Part shown: positions 7,329 through 15,096 of the stretch, one piece after another
How positions within the stretch are numbered: position 1 is the stretch's first letter
How the letters are laid out: each line of letters starts with the position of its first letter
Source of the DNA: Lachnospiraceae bacterium
GTDB lineage: Bacteria > Bacillota > Clostridia > Lachnospirales > Lachnospiraceae
NCBI GenBank assembly: GCA_022790905.1
Contig: JAAVYC010000045.1
Span: 1-20,978 of the forward strand
Length of the DNA: 20,978 nt
Direction of reading: 5' to 3'
Program-made: the position numbers and the translations under genes
The notes under the pieces: model-generated
The model's input: the letters and a program-made list of their open reading frames with translations, nothing else
The model's database searches: none
What the model was told of the DNA's origin: nothing

Positions 7329-8336
7329 TTATTCATTTGATGTCCGAATAAATTCCTCTAACTTTTTCTTCGCCGCTCCACTGTCGATTAAGTTCCCAGC
7401 CATTTGAATGCCTTCCGAGATAGACTCTGCCTTTCCTGCAATATAGAGGCCGGCTCCCGCATTCAAAAGAACTGCATCCCGTTTTGCCCCTTTTTCTCCA
7501 TTTAAAATAGCTTTTGTAATCTCAGCATTTTCCTGTGGGGTTCCCCCTGACAAATCCTCCTTTTTTCCCATTGAGAATCCAAAATCCTCCGGTCTGATCG
7601 CATAGGTCTTAAAATTGCCGCCATCAAATTCACAGACTGTCGTTGGCGCTGAGATCGAGATCTCATCCAATCGGTCCTGTCCATAGACGACCATTCCTCG
7701 TTTTACACCAAGGCCGCTCAATACCCGTGCCAAAGGTTCCACAAACTCTTCCGCATAAACTCCCATCACCTGCATATTTGCCGCAGCAGGATTTGTCAAA
7801 GGTCCCAACAGATTAAACACGGTTCGCACTCCCAGCTCTTTTCTGACCGGCCCTACATATTTCATAGATGCATGATATTTCTGGGCAAAGAGAAAACAAA
7901 TTCCCGTATGCTCCAAAAGTCGAATGCACTGCTTGGGCTCTAGATCTATTTTCACTCCCAGAGATTCCAGACAATCCGCGGCACCGCTTTTTGAGGAGGC
8001 TGCACGATTTCCATGTTTTGCCACTTTAACACCTCCTGCCGCAATGACAAGCGCTGCCGTCGTGGAAATATTAAAAGACATCGATCCGTCCCCGCCCGTT
8101 CCGACAATCTCTAGTAAGTCCATTTGATGTCTCAATGGAAGAGCATGGGATCGCATAGCCGCTGCGCACGCGGTAATCTCCTCAATTGTCTCACCTTTTG
8201 TGGAGAGCGCCGCGAGAAAAGCTGCCGTTTGAACCCGGGAAGTCTCTCCGTTCATAATCTCATCAATCACATTATTTGCTTCCTCGTATGTCAAATCTTT
8301 TTGTTCCATTAACTTTGCTGTCGCTTCTTGAATCAT
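7329..8336 (-). CDS. trpD: Anthranilate phosphoribosyltransferase
   Basis: TrpD transfers phosphoribose from PRPP to anthranilate. Counted from the chosen start (335 aa), it has the PRPP loop GTGGDGSMSFNIST at 79-92 and KHGNRAASSKSGAAD at 107-121, plus the anthranilate-side segment KYVGPVRKELGVRTVFN. It is the stand-alone form, not fused to the TrpG amidotransferase. Two ATGs lie six bases apart; the second (8336) is seven bases from AAGGAG, whereas the first (8342) directly abuts it, so the second is favoured. It starts 15 bases after the trpG stop. Confidence 0.96.
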   Translation of the reverse strand: MIQEATAKLMEQKDLTYEEANNVIDEIMNGETSRVQTAAFLAALSTKGETIEEITACAAAMRSHALPLRHQMDLLEIVGTGGDGSMSFNISTTAALVIAAGGVKVAKHGNRAASSKSGAADCLESLGVKIDLEPKQCIRLLEHTGICFLFAQKYHASMKYVGPVRKELGVRTVFNLLGPLTNPAAANMQVMGVYAEEFVEPLARVLSGLGVKRGMVVYGQDRLDEISISAPTTVCEFDGGNFKTYAIRPEDFGFSMGKKEDLSGGTPQENAEITKAILNGEKGAKRDAVLLNAGAGLYIAGKAESISEGIQMAGNLIDSGAAKKKLEEFIRTSNE

Positions 8337-8351
8337 ATTCATTCTCCTTTT

Positions 8352-8918
8352 CTACAATTTCAAATAATTCTCTATCATTTTCATTCCATCCGGCGTCAAG
8401 ACAGATTCCGGATGAAACTGTAATCCATAGACAGGATATTTCCTATGCTGCACTGCCATAATCTCGCCATCTTTTGTCTTGGCAACGACAGATAAATCTT
8501 CGGGAAGTGTCTCTTCTCGCACTGCAAGCGAGTGATAACGCGCCGCCAAAAATGGATGGCCAATTCCCTTAAAAATAGGAGAATCTCCTTCCGTATAAAT
8601 CTGTGACTGCTTCCCGTGCATCAACTCTTTTGCATAAGTGATCACCGCCCCATAAGCTTCACAGATGGACTGATGCCCAAGACAGATACCCAAAATGGGA
8701 ATTTCTTTTCCAAGCTGTCTCACCACTTCCATGCAGATTCCCGCATTTTTGGGATAACCGGGTCCCGGCGAGAGAACTATTTTTTCCGGCTTTAATTTTC
8801 TAATCTCTTGAACCGTCATCTTATCGTTTCGTATCACTCTAATATCTTCTCGAATAGTCCCCATTAGCTGATACAAGTTATAGGAAAAACTGTCATAATT
8901 ATCAATCAAAAGTACCAT
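8352..8918 (-). CDS. trpG: Anthranilate synthase component II (glutamine amidotransferase)
   Basis: This 188-residue class I glutamine amidotransferase supplies ammonia from glutamine to TrpE. The nucleophile is C79 in GICLGHQS, with H169 and E171 of the triad in FHPES. LIDNYDSFSYN at the N-terminus and LSPGPGYP are also typical. The ATG at 8918 is chosen because GGGAGG precedes it by seven bases and the family begins just before LIDNYDSF; the upstream ATG at 8939 would add seven unrelated residues. It starts one base after the trpE stop. No pabB is visible here, so dual use in folate synthesis can be neither shown nor excluded. Confidence 0.95.
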   Translation of the reverse strand: MVLLIDNYDSFSYNLYQLMGTIREDIRVIRNDKMTVQEIRKLKPEKIVLSPGPGYPKNAGICMEVVRQLGKEIPILGICLGHQSICEAYGAVITYAKELMHGKQSQIYTEGDSPIFKGIGHPFLAARYHSLAVREETLPEDLSVVAKTKDGEIMAVQHRKYPVYGLQFHPESVLTPDGMKMIENYLKL

Positions 8919-8919
8919 A

Positions 8920-10392
8920 TCACAGACCTCCCTGCGCAATCTCTAATGCATTGCGAACTGCCTTCGCCTTATTAATACACTCCTGGTACTCCTTTTGAGG
9001 AATACTATCTGCTACAATCCCAGCGCCGCTCCTGATAAAGACCTTTTCATTCTTTTTATAGGCGATACGAATTGCAATACAAGTATCCAAGTTTCCGGTA
9101 AAGTCGATATATCCAATTGCTCCACCGTAAATGCCGCGCTTATTATTTTCCAACTCATTGATAATCTCACATGCTCTGATTTTGGGCGCTCCTGAGAGCG
9201 TTCCGGCAGGAAACACCGCATCGACGGCATCTAACGCATCCTTTTTTTCACTGAGTTCTCCTCTCACGTTAGAACCGATGTGCATGACATGTGAAAACCG
9301 CTCAATCGTCATATACTTTTCTATTTCTACACTTCCAAACCGACTGATCTTTCCAAGATCGTTTCTCCCAAGATCCACCAGCATATTATGTTCCGCTCGC
9401 TCTTTTTCATCTGCTAACAGTTCTTTCTCCAACTCCAGATCCTCTGTCGCTGTTGTCCCTCTTGGCCTAGTCCCCGCAAGTGGAAATGTATGTGCAATTC
9501 CATGTTCTACTTTCACAAGTGTCTCGGGAGAGGCGCCCGCAATTTCGATATCATCGCTGGAGAAATAAAACATATATGGCGATGGATTTGTCGTGCGCAA
9601 AACCCGATACGTGTCTAAGAGACTTCCCTCAAATCCCGCCTCTAACCGATTGGAAAGCACTATCTGAAAGAGATCTCCCTCTCGGATATATTCTTTTGCC
9701 CGCTCGACCATCCCGCAATATTCTTTCTCGTTGAATAATTGTGAAAATTCTGTCGTAAACTTTCCCGATTTTTCTATTCGGGCTGTTCCATTTTCAATTA
9801 GCCGCTTCATATTTTCTAATTCCAGAATCGCTCGATTGTACTCAGTCTCTATCTCCTCACACCTGGCATTGACAATTAAGATCATTTTATTTCTGAAATT
9901 GTCAAAAACAATTACCTTATCGAACAACATCAAATCTATATCCTGAAACCCTTCTGTATCTTCTGCATCCAGTCTCAAAGTAGGCTCCACATATTCGATA
10001 TAATCATAAGAAAAATATCCGACCAGGCCTCCGGTAAATGTCGGAAGCTCTCCAAAACAAGGACTTTTATTTTCTCTGACAATCTTGCGTACAATTTCCA
10101 TTGGATGTTCCGTCTCTATCTCCACTTTTGTTCCGTTTTTTATCACAGTTTTTTTATCTTTACACGTAATTTCCATTTTAGGATCGTATCCAAGAAACGT
10201 ATACCTTCCCCATTTTTGACTGTCCTCGACAGATTCCAGCAAATAGCAATGTTTACTGACATTTTTCAATTTTCTTAAGACTTCTATCGGTGTGATAAAA
10301 TCCGAATAGAGTTCCATGCTGACTGGAATTATTTTGTAGTCGCCTGTTTTCGCAATTTTTTTCGCTACGCTTAGTTCCGGTTTTACTTTCAT
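8920..10392 (-). CDS. trpE: Anthranilate synthase component I
   Basis: TrpE converts chorismate and TrpG-derived ammonia to anthranilate, the first committed step. The 490-residue protein has the LLES tryptophan-feedback motif at residues 51-54, implying inhibition by Trp. The chorismate-binding domain shows PLAGTRPRG (about 304-312), DLGRNDLGK (about 340-348), PAGTLSGAPK (about 395-404), YGGAIGY and IRSGAGIVADS. AAGGAGG precedes the ATG. The gene lies downstream of a Trp T-box, so expression probably responds to uncharged tRNA-Trp while activity responds to Trp itself. Confidence 0.97.
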   Translation of the reverse strand: MKVKPELSVAKKIAKTGDYKIIPVSMELYSDFITPIEVLRKLKNVSKHCYLLESVEDSQKWGRYTFLGYDPKMEITCKDKKTVIKNGTKVEIETEHPMEIVRKIVRENKSPCFGELPTFTGGLVGYFSYDYIEYVEPTLRLDAEDTEGFQDIDLMLFDKVIVFDNFRNKMILIVNARCEEIETEYNRAILELENMKRLIENGTARIEKSGKFTTEFSQLFNEKEYCGMVERAKEYIREGDLFQIVLSNRLEAGFEGSLLDTYRVLRTTNPSPYMFYFSSDDIEIAGASPETLVKVEHGIAHTFPLAGTRPRGTTATEDLELEKELLADEKERAEHNMLVDLGRNDLGKISRFGSVEIEKYMTIERFSHVMHIGSNVRGELSEKKDALDAVDAVFPAGTLSGAPKIRACEIINELENNKRGIYGGAIGYIDFTGNLDTCIAIRIAYKKNEKVFIRSGAGIVADSIPQKEYQECINKAKAVRNALEIAQGGL

Positions 10393-10472
10393 TATGTTGT
10401 AGCCTCCTTATTTTTTATTACGGAGAAAATGGACCTTTTGACACGCTAATCTCATAAAAAGTGTGCATCCTA

Positions 10473-10507
10473 TTTTTATTGTATAGGAATTCCCTATACA
10501 ATAAAAA
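10473..10507. repeat. Perfect 15-bp inverted repeat behind the T-box terminator
   Basis: The arms TTTTTATTGTATAGG and CCTATACAATAAAAA are exact reverse complements separated by five bases (AATTC). On the transcribed minus strand, the first arm includes most of the terminator U-run. It could form a hairpin at this point in read-through mRNA, or be a protein-binding site. A weak promoter-like pair (TTGTAT, 17 bases, TAAAAA) lies on it. The structure is seen directly; the role is not known. Confidence 0.75.
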
Positions 10508-10793
10508 AAGCTCATCCCTGACATTTCTGTCAAGGACGAGCTTATACTCGCGGTGCCACCTTGCTTTATGAAGATAGATAGACTTCTTCATACACTCTAT
10601 AGGATACCATCATATCCCTGGCAACTGACGTATGCCTTACGTTGCAGAATACTCGGCAGTTCCCTGCCTTTGACTGCACCCTCAGCGGTCCATTTGATAA
10701 TCTGGGTTCGATCCGGCTCTCAGCTCCCCGGACTCTCTGTGCGATCATAATTACCGTTATCTCCGCTTCATCGGTTTCAAGCTTTATTTAATT
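10501..10793 (-). ncRNA. T-box leader, Trp-specific (UGG specifier)
   Basis: The conserved T-box AAGGTGGCACCGCG lies at 10549-10562 on the minus strand, directly before a strong terminator hairpin. At the promoter-proximal end, AGCGG (10763-10767) can pair with CCGCT (10684-10688) to close the base of stem I. The triplet just before that 3' arm is TGG (10690-10692), in the context AAATGGACC, the normal place of the specifier codon. Stem I contains the purine-rich and GGGGAGCTGAGAGC segments usual for T-boxes. Uncharged tRNA-Trp should stabilise the antiterminator and allow transcription of trpEGDCFBA and whatever follows. The 5' end is inferred from the promoter. Confidence 0.93.
10503..10543 (-). 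terminator. Intrinsic terminator of the trp T-box leader
   Basis: On the minus strand, AAGCTCGTCCTTGACA and TGTCAGGGATGAGCTT pair across a GAAA loop with two G-T pairs, followed by a run of Ts. This is the off-state hairpin of the T-box, competing with the antiterminator that contains the T-box sequence. Confidence 0.92.
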
Positions 10794-10799
10794 AAAGTT

Positions 10800-10828
10800 A
10801 TCATAACATCCCATTTCTTTTTTGTCAA
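10800..10828 (-). promoter_or_regulatory. Sigma-A-type promoter of the trp operon
   Basis: On the minus strand, TTGACA (10823-10828) and TATGAT (10800-10805) are separated by 17 bases. This places the transcription start near 10793, just before the T-box leader. The -35 is a perfect consensus match and the -10 matches five of six. Confidence 0.85.
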
Positions 10829-10856
10829 TATACAATCTGAAACGGGAAATCTTTCT

Positions 10857-10883
10857 AAAAATTGTCCTATCACCGGACAATTT
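10857..10883 (-). terminator. Intrinsic terminator of the flagellin-like gene
   Basis: AAATTGTCC and GGACAATTT form a nine-pair stem with a seven-base loop, followed by Ts on the minus strand. It begins four bases after the stop codon at 10887. It separates this gene from the trp promoter 30 bases further on. Confidence 0.8.
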
Positions 10884-10886
10884 CTC

Positions 10887-11666
10887 TTATGATATAAAGA
10901 ATCTTCTCATACGACTCGCTTCGTCTTCCTGTCTCTTCTTTAACATCATAATGGAATACAGCTGTAGCGTCTCCTGCTTTTTTTGCTCAGAAATTGCCTT
11001 TGGATAATCCAGATCTTCAAATCTGCTCTGTGCTCCCACCATATTAAAAGATGTGTAGGAGTTATAGTTGATCGCATGATCCAACGCATTACTCTGTGCT
11101 CCCATACTGCTGCGGCTGTCACTGACTTTCATCAAAGCGTTGTCAATATCTCCAAGGTCAAAATCACCCGTAACATCAAAATCGGCAATTCCCAGCTCAC
11201 TTAAAAGACTGTTCGCCGTATTCAGTGTCGTAGATCCACCATTTCCGTTGGTCGCCATCTGAAAGCTGCTTTTACTTCCATCCAAAATATTCTGCCTATT
11301 ATACTGTGTCTGAGAAGCAATATCATTGATTCCCTGTTTCATGTAATCAATTTCTTGTTGAATCCCCTGCAAATCATCATCGGAAAGCAATGCTGAATTA
11401 GAGGCCTGAAGCGCAAGTTCCCGAATTCTCTGGAGATAATCCGTTACTCCCGAGAGTGCTCCATCTGCGATATTCAAGAGATCTTTCCCAGACTGCATAT
11501 TTCTCGTTCCGGCATCGTAACCTTTCACCTGCGAATTTAACTTCTCCGCAATCGCGAGTTCCGCTGCTCCGTCTGCAGCCGTCTGCAATTTCTTTCCGCT
11601 TGCAAGCTTCCCATAACTCCCATAATTGGTATAGGAAGAGCCACTTATGCCTAAAATACTGCTCAT
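10887..11666 (-). CDS. Flagellin-like protein with atypical ends
   Basis: This 259-residue protein has a clear flagellin N-terminal helical region: KLASGKKLQTAADGAAELAI, NMQSGKDLLNIADGALS and QRIRELALQASN, ending QYNRQNILDG. A matching C-terminal region follows: ALMKVSDSRSSMGAQSNALD and SRFEDLDYPKAISEQ. The first about 15 residues differ from a normal flagellin (MSSILGISGSSYTNYGSYG instead of the long D0 helix). The protein ends in a charged Lys/Arg/Glu tail (KKRQEDEASRMRRFFIS) instead of the usual hydrophobic QAMLAQAN-like helix. The central domain is short. It has its own promoter, a strong AAGGAGGG site and a terminator, and no other flagellar gene is near. It may be a non-polymerising paralogue, a minor filament protein or a co-opted secreted protein. 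Secretion cannot be judged, since flagellins carry no signal peptide. Confidence 0.85.
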   Translation of the reverse strand: MSSILGISGSSYTNYGSYGKLASGKKLQTAADGAAELAIAEKLNSQVKGYDAGTRNMQSGKDLLNIADGALSGVTDYLQRIRELALQASNSALLSDDDLQGIQQEIDYMKQGINDIASQTQYNRQNILDGSKSSFQMATNGNGGSTTLNTANSLLSELGIADFDVTGDFDLGDIDNALMKVSDSRSSMGAQSNALDHAINYNSYTSFNMVGAQSRFEDLDYPKAISEQKKQETLQLYSIMMLKKRQEDEASRMRRFFIS

Positions 11667-11734
11667 AATCTTCCCTCCTTCGCATCTTTTTATCTATCAT
11701 AATTTTCTTCGTATGCTAAAGTATAGTCCTTATC

Positions 11735-11763
11735 ATAATACGACAAAAATCCATTTTTGACAA
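11735..11763 (-). promoter_or_regulatory. Sigma-A-type promoter of the flagellin-like gene
   Basis: On the minus strand, TTGTCA (11758-11763) and TATTAT (11735-11740) have 17-base spacing. No sigma-D (flagellar) promoter was found here. The spacer holds CAAAAAT and ATTTTTG as a 7-bp inverted repeat around two bases, which could be an operator. Confidence 0.7.
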
Positions 11764-11789
11764 TCTTTTTTAGAAAAATATGGTTTCTT

Positions 11790-12446
11790 TTACTCCTGTG
11801 TCTTTGCAGACAATTCAAAGACATCCGAAGCCTTTCCAATCACAACGATATGATCTTCCTCTTTGAAAATATAATTTCCCCCTGGAAGCGGATTGAGAAC
11901 ATTTCCCTTTTTTACTGCAATAATATTGATGTGAAAAGATCTGCGCACATCAACATCTTCAATACTCTTTCCCTCCCATTCCTGTAAAATCGGAATCTCA
12001 AAAATAGAATATTCCGACGTCAATTCAATATAGTCAAAAATATTCGTGGCATTATAACGCACTGCCAACTTTTCCGCAATTTCTGCTTCTGGGAAGAACA
12101 CCTCATCGGCTCCAATCTTTTTCAAAAACTCTGCCTGCCGCTCCCTTTTTGCCTGTGTGATGACATAGGAAGCACCTAATTCTTTTAAAATAGACGTAAT
12201 TTCTAGAGAAGCATAGAAATTATCTCCTACTACGACAAAACAATAGTCAAAATTATTGACACCTAGAGAGCGAAGCACGCCCTCTGCCGTGCAATCTCCA
12301 ATAAAAGAATCGGAAAATAACGGCGAGAGTTCCTGCAGCAATATCTCATTTTTATCTACAACCATCACTTCATTTCCCATCTGCTGCATCCTCATCGCCA
12401 AATGTTGTCCGATGATTCCCATTCCAATAATCAAAATTGATTTCAT
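11790..12446 (-). CDS. ktrA: Potassium uptake regulatory protein KtrA/TrkA
   Basis: This 218-residue cytoplasmic protein is an RCK-type gating subunit. It has an N-terminal Rossmann domain with GMGIIG (8-13) and the nucleotide-ribose Asp at residue 31 (VVDK). A TrkA_C-type domain follows from about residue 140 to the end. Family members form an octameric ring on KtrB that opens with ATP and closes with ADP, and the TrkA_C domain binds cyclic di-AMP in several Firmicutes. It follows ktrB by 53 bases with an AGGAAGGA ribosome site, so the two form a complete KtrAB pair. Confidence 0.93.
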   Translation of the reverse strand: MKSILIIGMGIIGQHLAMRMQQMGNEVMVVDKNEILLQELSPLFSDSFIGDCTAEGVLRSLGVNNFDYCFVVVGDNFYASLEITSILKELGASYVITQAKRERQAEFLKKIGADEVFFPEAEIAEKLAVRYNATNIFDYIELTSEYSIFEIPILQEWEGKSIEDVDVRRSFHINIIAVKKGNVLNPLPGGNYIFKEEDHIVVIGKASDVFELSAKTQE

Positions 12447-12467
12447 AATTTCCTTCCTTCTTCATTC

Positions 12468-12493
12468 AAAAAGCAAACACATATTGCCTTTTT
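12468..12493 (-). other. Weak hairpin between ktrB and ktrA
   Basis: On the minus strand, AAAAAGGCAA and TTTGCTTTTT can pair with one bulged base. It resembles a weak terminator or processing hairpin and could lower ktrA expression relative to ktrB. The stem is AT-rich, so confidence is low. Confidence 0.35.
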
Positions 12494-12499
12494 CAAAGA

Positions 12500-13843
12500 C
12501 TATCCCAACAAAATCTGTTCCGATGGTCGTTTTATTGGCGCTTCTTTCTTCTTCTCTGCAAAAACTAACAGCAGAGAAAGACCGCCAATACGCCCTCCAT
12601 ACATTAGTATAATCAAGATTATTTTTGAAATTCCTCCCAAGCTGGTCGTGATTCCCTGTGTCAATCCCACTGTCCCTGCCGCTGAGATCGTCTCAAACAA
12701 CACCTCCCTCATAGAAAATGGTTCTAAAAAACAGATGATCATTGTCGCGGTCAAAATACCTGTGAGATAGACTGCCATGATAGAAATCGCTTGCTTTACA
12801 ATATTCGGTTCAATTCTTCTTTTTGAAACTGTAATCTCACTGTTTCCACGGGATATCGAAATGACAGAGAATAATACAACTGCAAATGTTGTTGTCTTAA
12901 TTCCACCTGCCGTGGACCCGGGGCTTCCCCCGATAAACATCAGTACCATGGCAAGCAGGCTTCCCGATTCTGAAAGCTTGCCAAGATCCATTGTGTTATA
13001 GCCAGCCGTTCTTGTCGTAACGGACATAAACATAGAAGAGAGCAGACGTTCTCCCGTATTCATCCCATGCAAATTTCCTTTCGATTCAAAAATGAGGAAT
13101 CCTATTCCTCCTAAAATGATCAAAAAAGCTGTTACGATCAATACAATTTTGGAATGGAGAGAAAACTCTCGAAATCTTCCTCTATATTTTATGATATCTG
13201 CCCAGACCAGAAAACCAATGCCTCCAATAATAATTAATAACATCACCACTGCATTTATCAATACATCCGTTTCATAGCCTGTCAGGGAGGAAAATCTCTC
13301 ATAACGCCCCATCAAATCAAACCCTGCATTACAAAAAGAGGAAATAGAATGAAAAATAGCATAATAGATCCCCGATATCCATCCAAGCCCTGGTACAAAT
13401 CGGATCGCTAAAAGCAGGGCTCCGATTCCCTCAAATATCAATGTTCCTTTGATAATCTGTTTTGCTAGCTTTACCATTCCCCCAATTCTCGTATTTCCCG
13501 CAGAGGCCTTTAGTAAAAGTCTCTCATGCAACCCTATCTTTTTCTTTCGGAAAATAGCAAACGTTGTGATAATTGTCATAAACCCGATACCGCCGATCTG
13601 TATCATCAATAATATCACACACTGCCCAAACACGGACCAGTACGTATAGGTATCGTACACCACCAATCCTGTCACACAGGTCGCACTCGTAGCTGTAAAC
13701 AATGTATTTAAAAACGGTGTCCACTCCCCACTTCTAGAAGAAATCGGAAGGCAGAGTAAAAGACTTCCCAGCAAAATCACACCTAAAAATCCCAGAGCAA
13801 TCGTTCTTGTGTAACTGAGACTACTTAACCACTTATGTATCAT
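12500..13843 (-). CDS. ktrB: Potassium channel/transporter subunit KtrB (TrkH family)
   Basis: This 447-residue membrane protein is the ion-conducting subunit, with repeated M1-P-M2 units and many hydrophobic segments. The four filter regions can be seen, each with the key Gly: TSATCVTGLVVYD, SISSFCNAGFDLMG, VTTRTAGYNTMD and ISAAGTVGLTQG. The ATG at 13843 is preferred because a GGGGGAG site lies just upstream. An earlier in-frame GTG at 13888 would add 15 polar residues that include this ribosome site. It starts 54 bases after malic enzyme on the same strand and is followed by ktrA. Confidence 0.94.
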   Translation of the reverse strand: MIHKWLSSLSYTRTIALGFLGVILLGSLLLCLPISSRSGEWTPFLNTLFTATSATCVTGLVVYDTYTYWSVFGQCVILLMIQIGGIGFMTIITTFAIFRKKKIGLHERLLLKASAGNTRIGGMVKLAKQIIKGTLIFEGIGALLLAIRFVPGLGWISGIYYAIFHSISSFCNAGFDLMGRYERFSSLTGYETDVLINAVVMLLIIIGGIGFLVWADIIKYRGRFREFSLHSKIVLIVTAFLIILGGIGFLIFESKGNLHGMNTGERLLSSMFMSVTTRTAGYNTMDLGKLSESGSLLAMVLMFIGGSPGSTAGGIKTTTFAVVLFSVISISRGNSEITVSKRRIEPNIVKQAISIMAVYLTGILTATMIICFLEPFSMREVLFETISAAGTVGLTQGITTSLGGISKIILIILMYGGRIGGLSLLLVFAEKKKEAPIKRPSEQILLG

Positions 13844-13897
13844 TTTCTCTCCCCCTTCCCATCTTTTTCCCTTGATGATCTTGCTCACTCATACCGA

Positions 13898-15070
13898 CTA
13901 AATTCTCGCCACTCCAGTCTCTTTCGCCACTCTAGCTACTTCTCTTGCCACTTCCATCGCCACACTTTTATCTAATGCACTCGGAATAATATAATCTGCA
14001 TTTAATAAATCATCCGTTACAAAAGAAGCAATTGCTTTCGCAGCGGCGATTTTCATTTCGTCGTTAATCTCACTTGCTCTCACATCCAGCGCTCCGCGAA
14101 AAATTCCCGGAAATGCGAGAACATTATTGATCTGATTTGGGAAATCGCTTCTTCCTGTCCCTACAATTGCTGCCCCTGCTTCTTTTGCCAAATCCGGCAT
14201 AATCTCCGGTGTTGGATTTGCCATCGGAAAGAGAATCGGATTTTTATTCATAGAGTTCACCATGGCCTGTGTCACACAGCCAGGCGCGGATACCCCGATA
14301 AAGACATCTGCCCCCTGTAATACTTCTGTAAGACTCCCTTTTTCTCTCTCCCGGTTTGTAATTTTCGCCATCTCTTCTTTTTCTTTATTTAAGTTTTCTC
14401 TGCCCTCATAAATAGCACCGTTCCGATCGCAGAGAATCACATTTTTTAATCCCATTGCAATCAAAAGCTTAATAATCGCAATACCGGCTGCCCCCGCTCC
14501 GCTGGTCACTACTTTGATTTCCTCAATCTTTTTTCCCGTCAATTTCAAGGCATTGAGGAGTGCTGCCAATGTGACAACCGCTGTTCCATGCTGATCATCA
14601 TGAAAAATCGGAATATCACATCTCTCTTTCAATTTCTGTTCAATCTCAAAACAGCGCGGTGCAGAAATATCTTCTAAATTAATGCCGCCGAAGCTTCCCG
14701 CAATCAGACTGATGGTATCTACGATTTCTTCCACTTTTTTAGAACGAATACAGAGTGGTACTGCGTCCACATCTCCAAATGCTTTGAACAGGGCACATTT
14801 TCCTTCCATGACTGGCATCCCCGCCTCCGGTCCGATATCACCAAGACCAAGCACCGCCGTGCCATCTGTCACCACTGCTACGAGATTAGAGCGTCTTGTC
14901 AGCTCATAACTCTTATTCACATCTTTTTGGATTTCCAGACACGGCTGAGCGACGCCTGGCGTGTAGGCAAGGGACAGATCATCCTTATCTTCTAGAGGGG
15001 AACGGCAAATGACTTCTATTTTTCCTTTCCACTCATAATGCTTTTTCAATGATTCTGAAGCGTAATCCAT
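13898..15070 (-). CDS. NAD(P)-dependent malic enzyme
   Basis: This 390-residue protein is the short bacterial malic enzyme, which decarboxylates malate to pyruvate with reduction of NAD or NADP. Motifs in order are LAYTPGVA (34-41), TDGTAVLGLGDIG (68-80), the metal-binding NLEDISAPRCFEIE and IPIFHDDQHGTA, the Rossmann loop SGAGAAG (170-176) and PMANPTPE. It lacks the phosphotransacetylase-like extension of the long form. Cofactor preference is not assigned. It starts 26 bases after trpB2 with an AGGAGGAG site and lies in the same likely operon. A link between malate oxidation, indole use and potassium uptake is not obvious. Confidence 0.94.
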   Translation of the reverse strand: MDYASESLKKHYEWKGKIEVICRSPLEDKDDLSLAYTPGVAQPCLEIQKDVNKSYELTRRSNLVAVVTDGTAVLGLGDIGPEAGMPVMEGKCALFKAFGDVDAVPLCIRSKKVEEIVDTISLIAGSFGGINLEDISAPRCFEIEQKLKERCDIPIFHDDQHGTAVVTLAALLNALKLTGKKIEEIKVVTSGAGAAGIAIIKLLIAMGLKNVILCDRNGAIYEGRENLNKEKEEMAKITNREREKGSLTEVLQGADVFIGVSAPGCVTQAMVNSMNKNPILFPMANPTPEIMPDLAKEAGAAIVGTGRSDFPNQINNVLAFPGIFRGALDVRASEINDEMKIAAAKAIASFVTDDLLNADYIIPSALDKSVAMEVAREVARVAKETGVARI

Positions 15071-15096
15071 CTTTTCTCCTCCTGTTTTTCCTCTTT

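Noticed and set aside
9131..9568. Plus-strand open frame of 145 codons opposite trpE
   Set aside because: It is Ser-rich and is a shadow of the trpE chorismate-binding region, with no start signal.
12468..12493. Strong terminator ending the transcript after ktrB
   Set aside because: The stem is AT-rich with a bulge, so at best it is a weak attenuating hairpin and is listed only as such.
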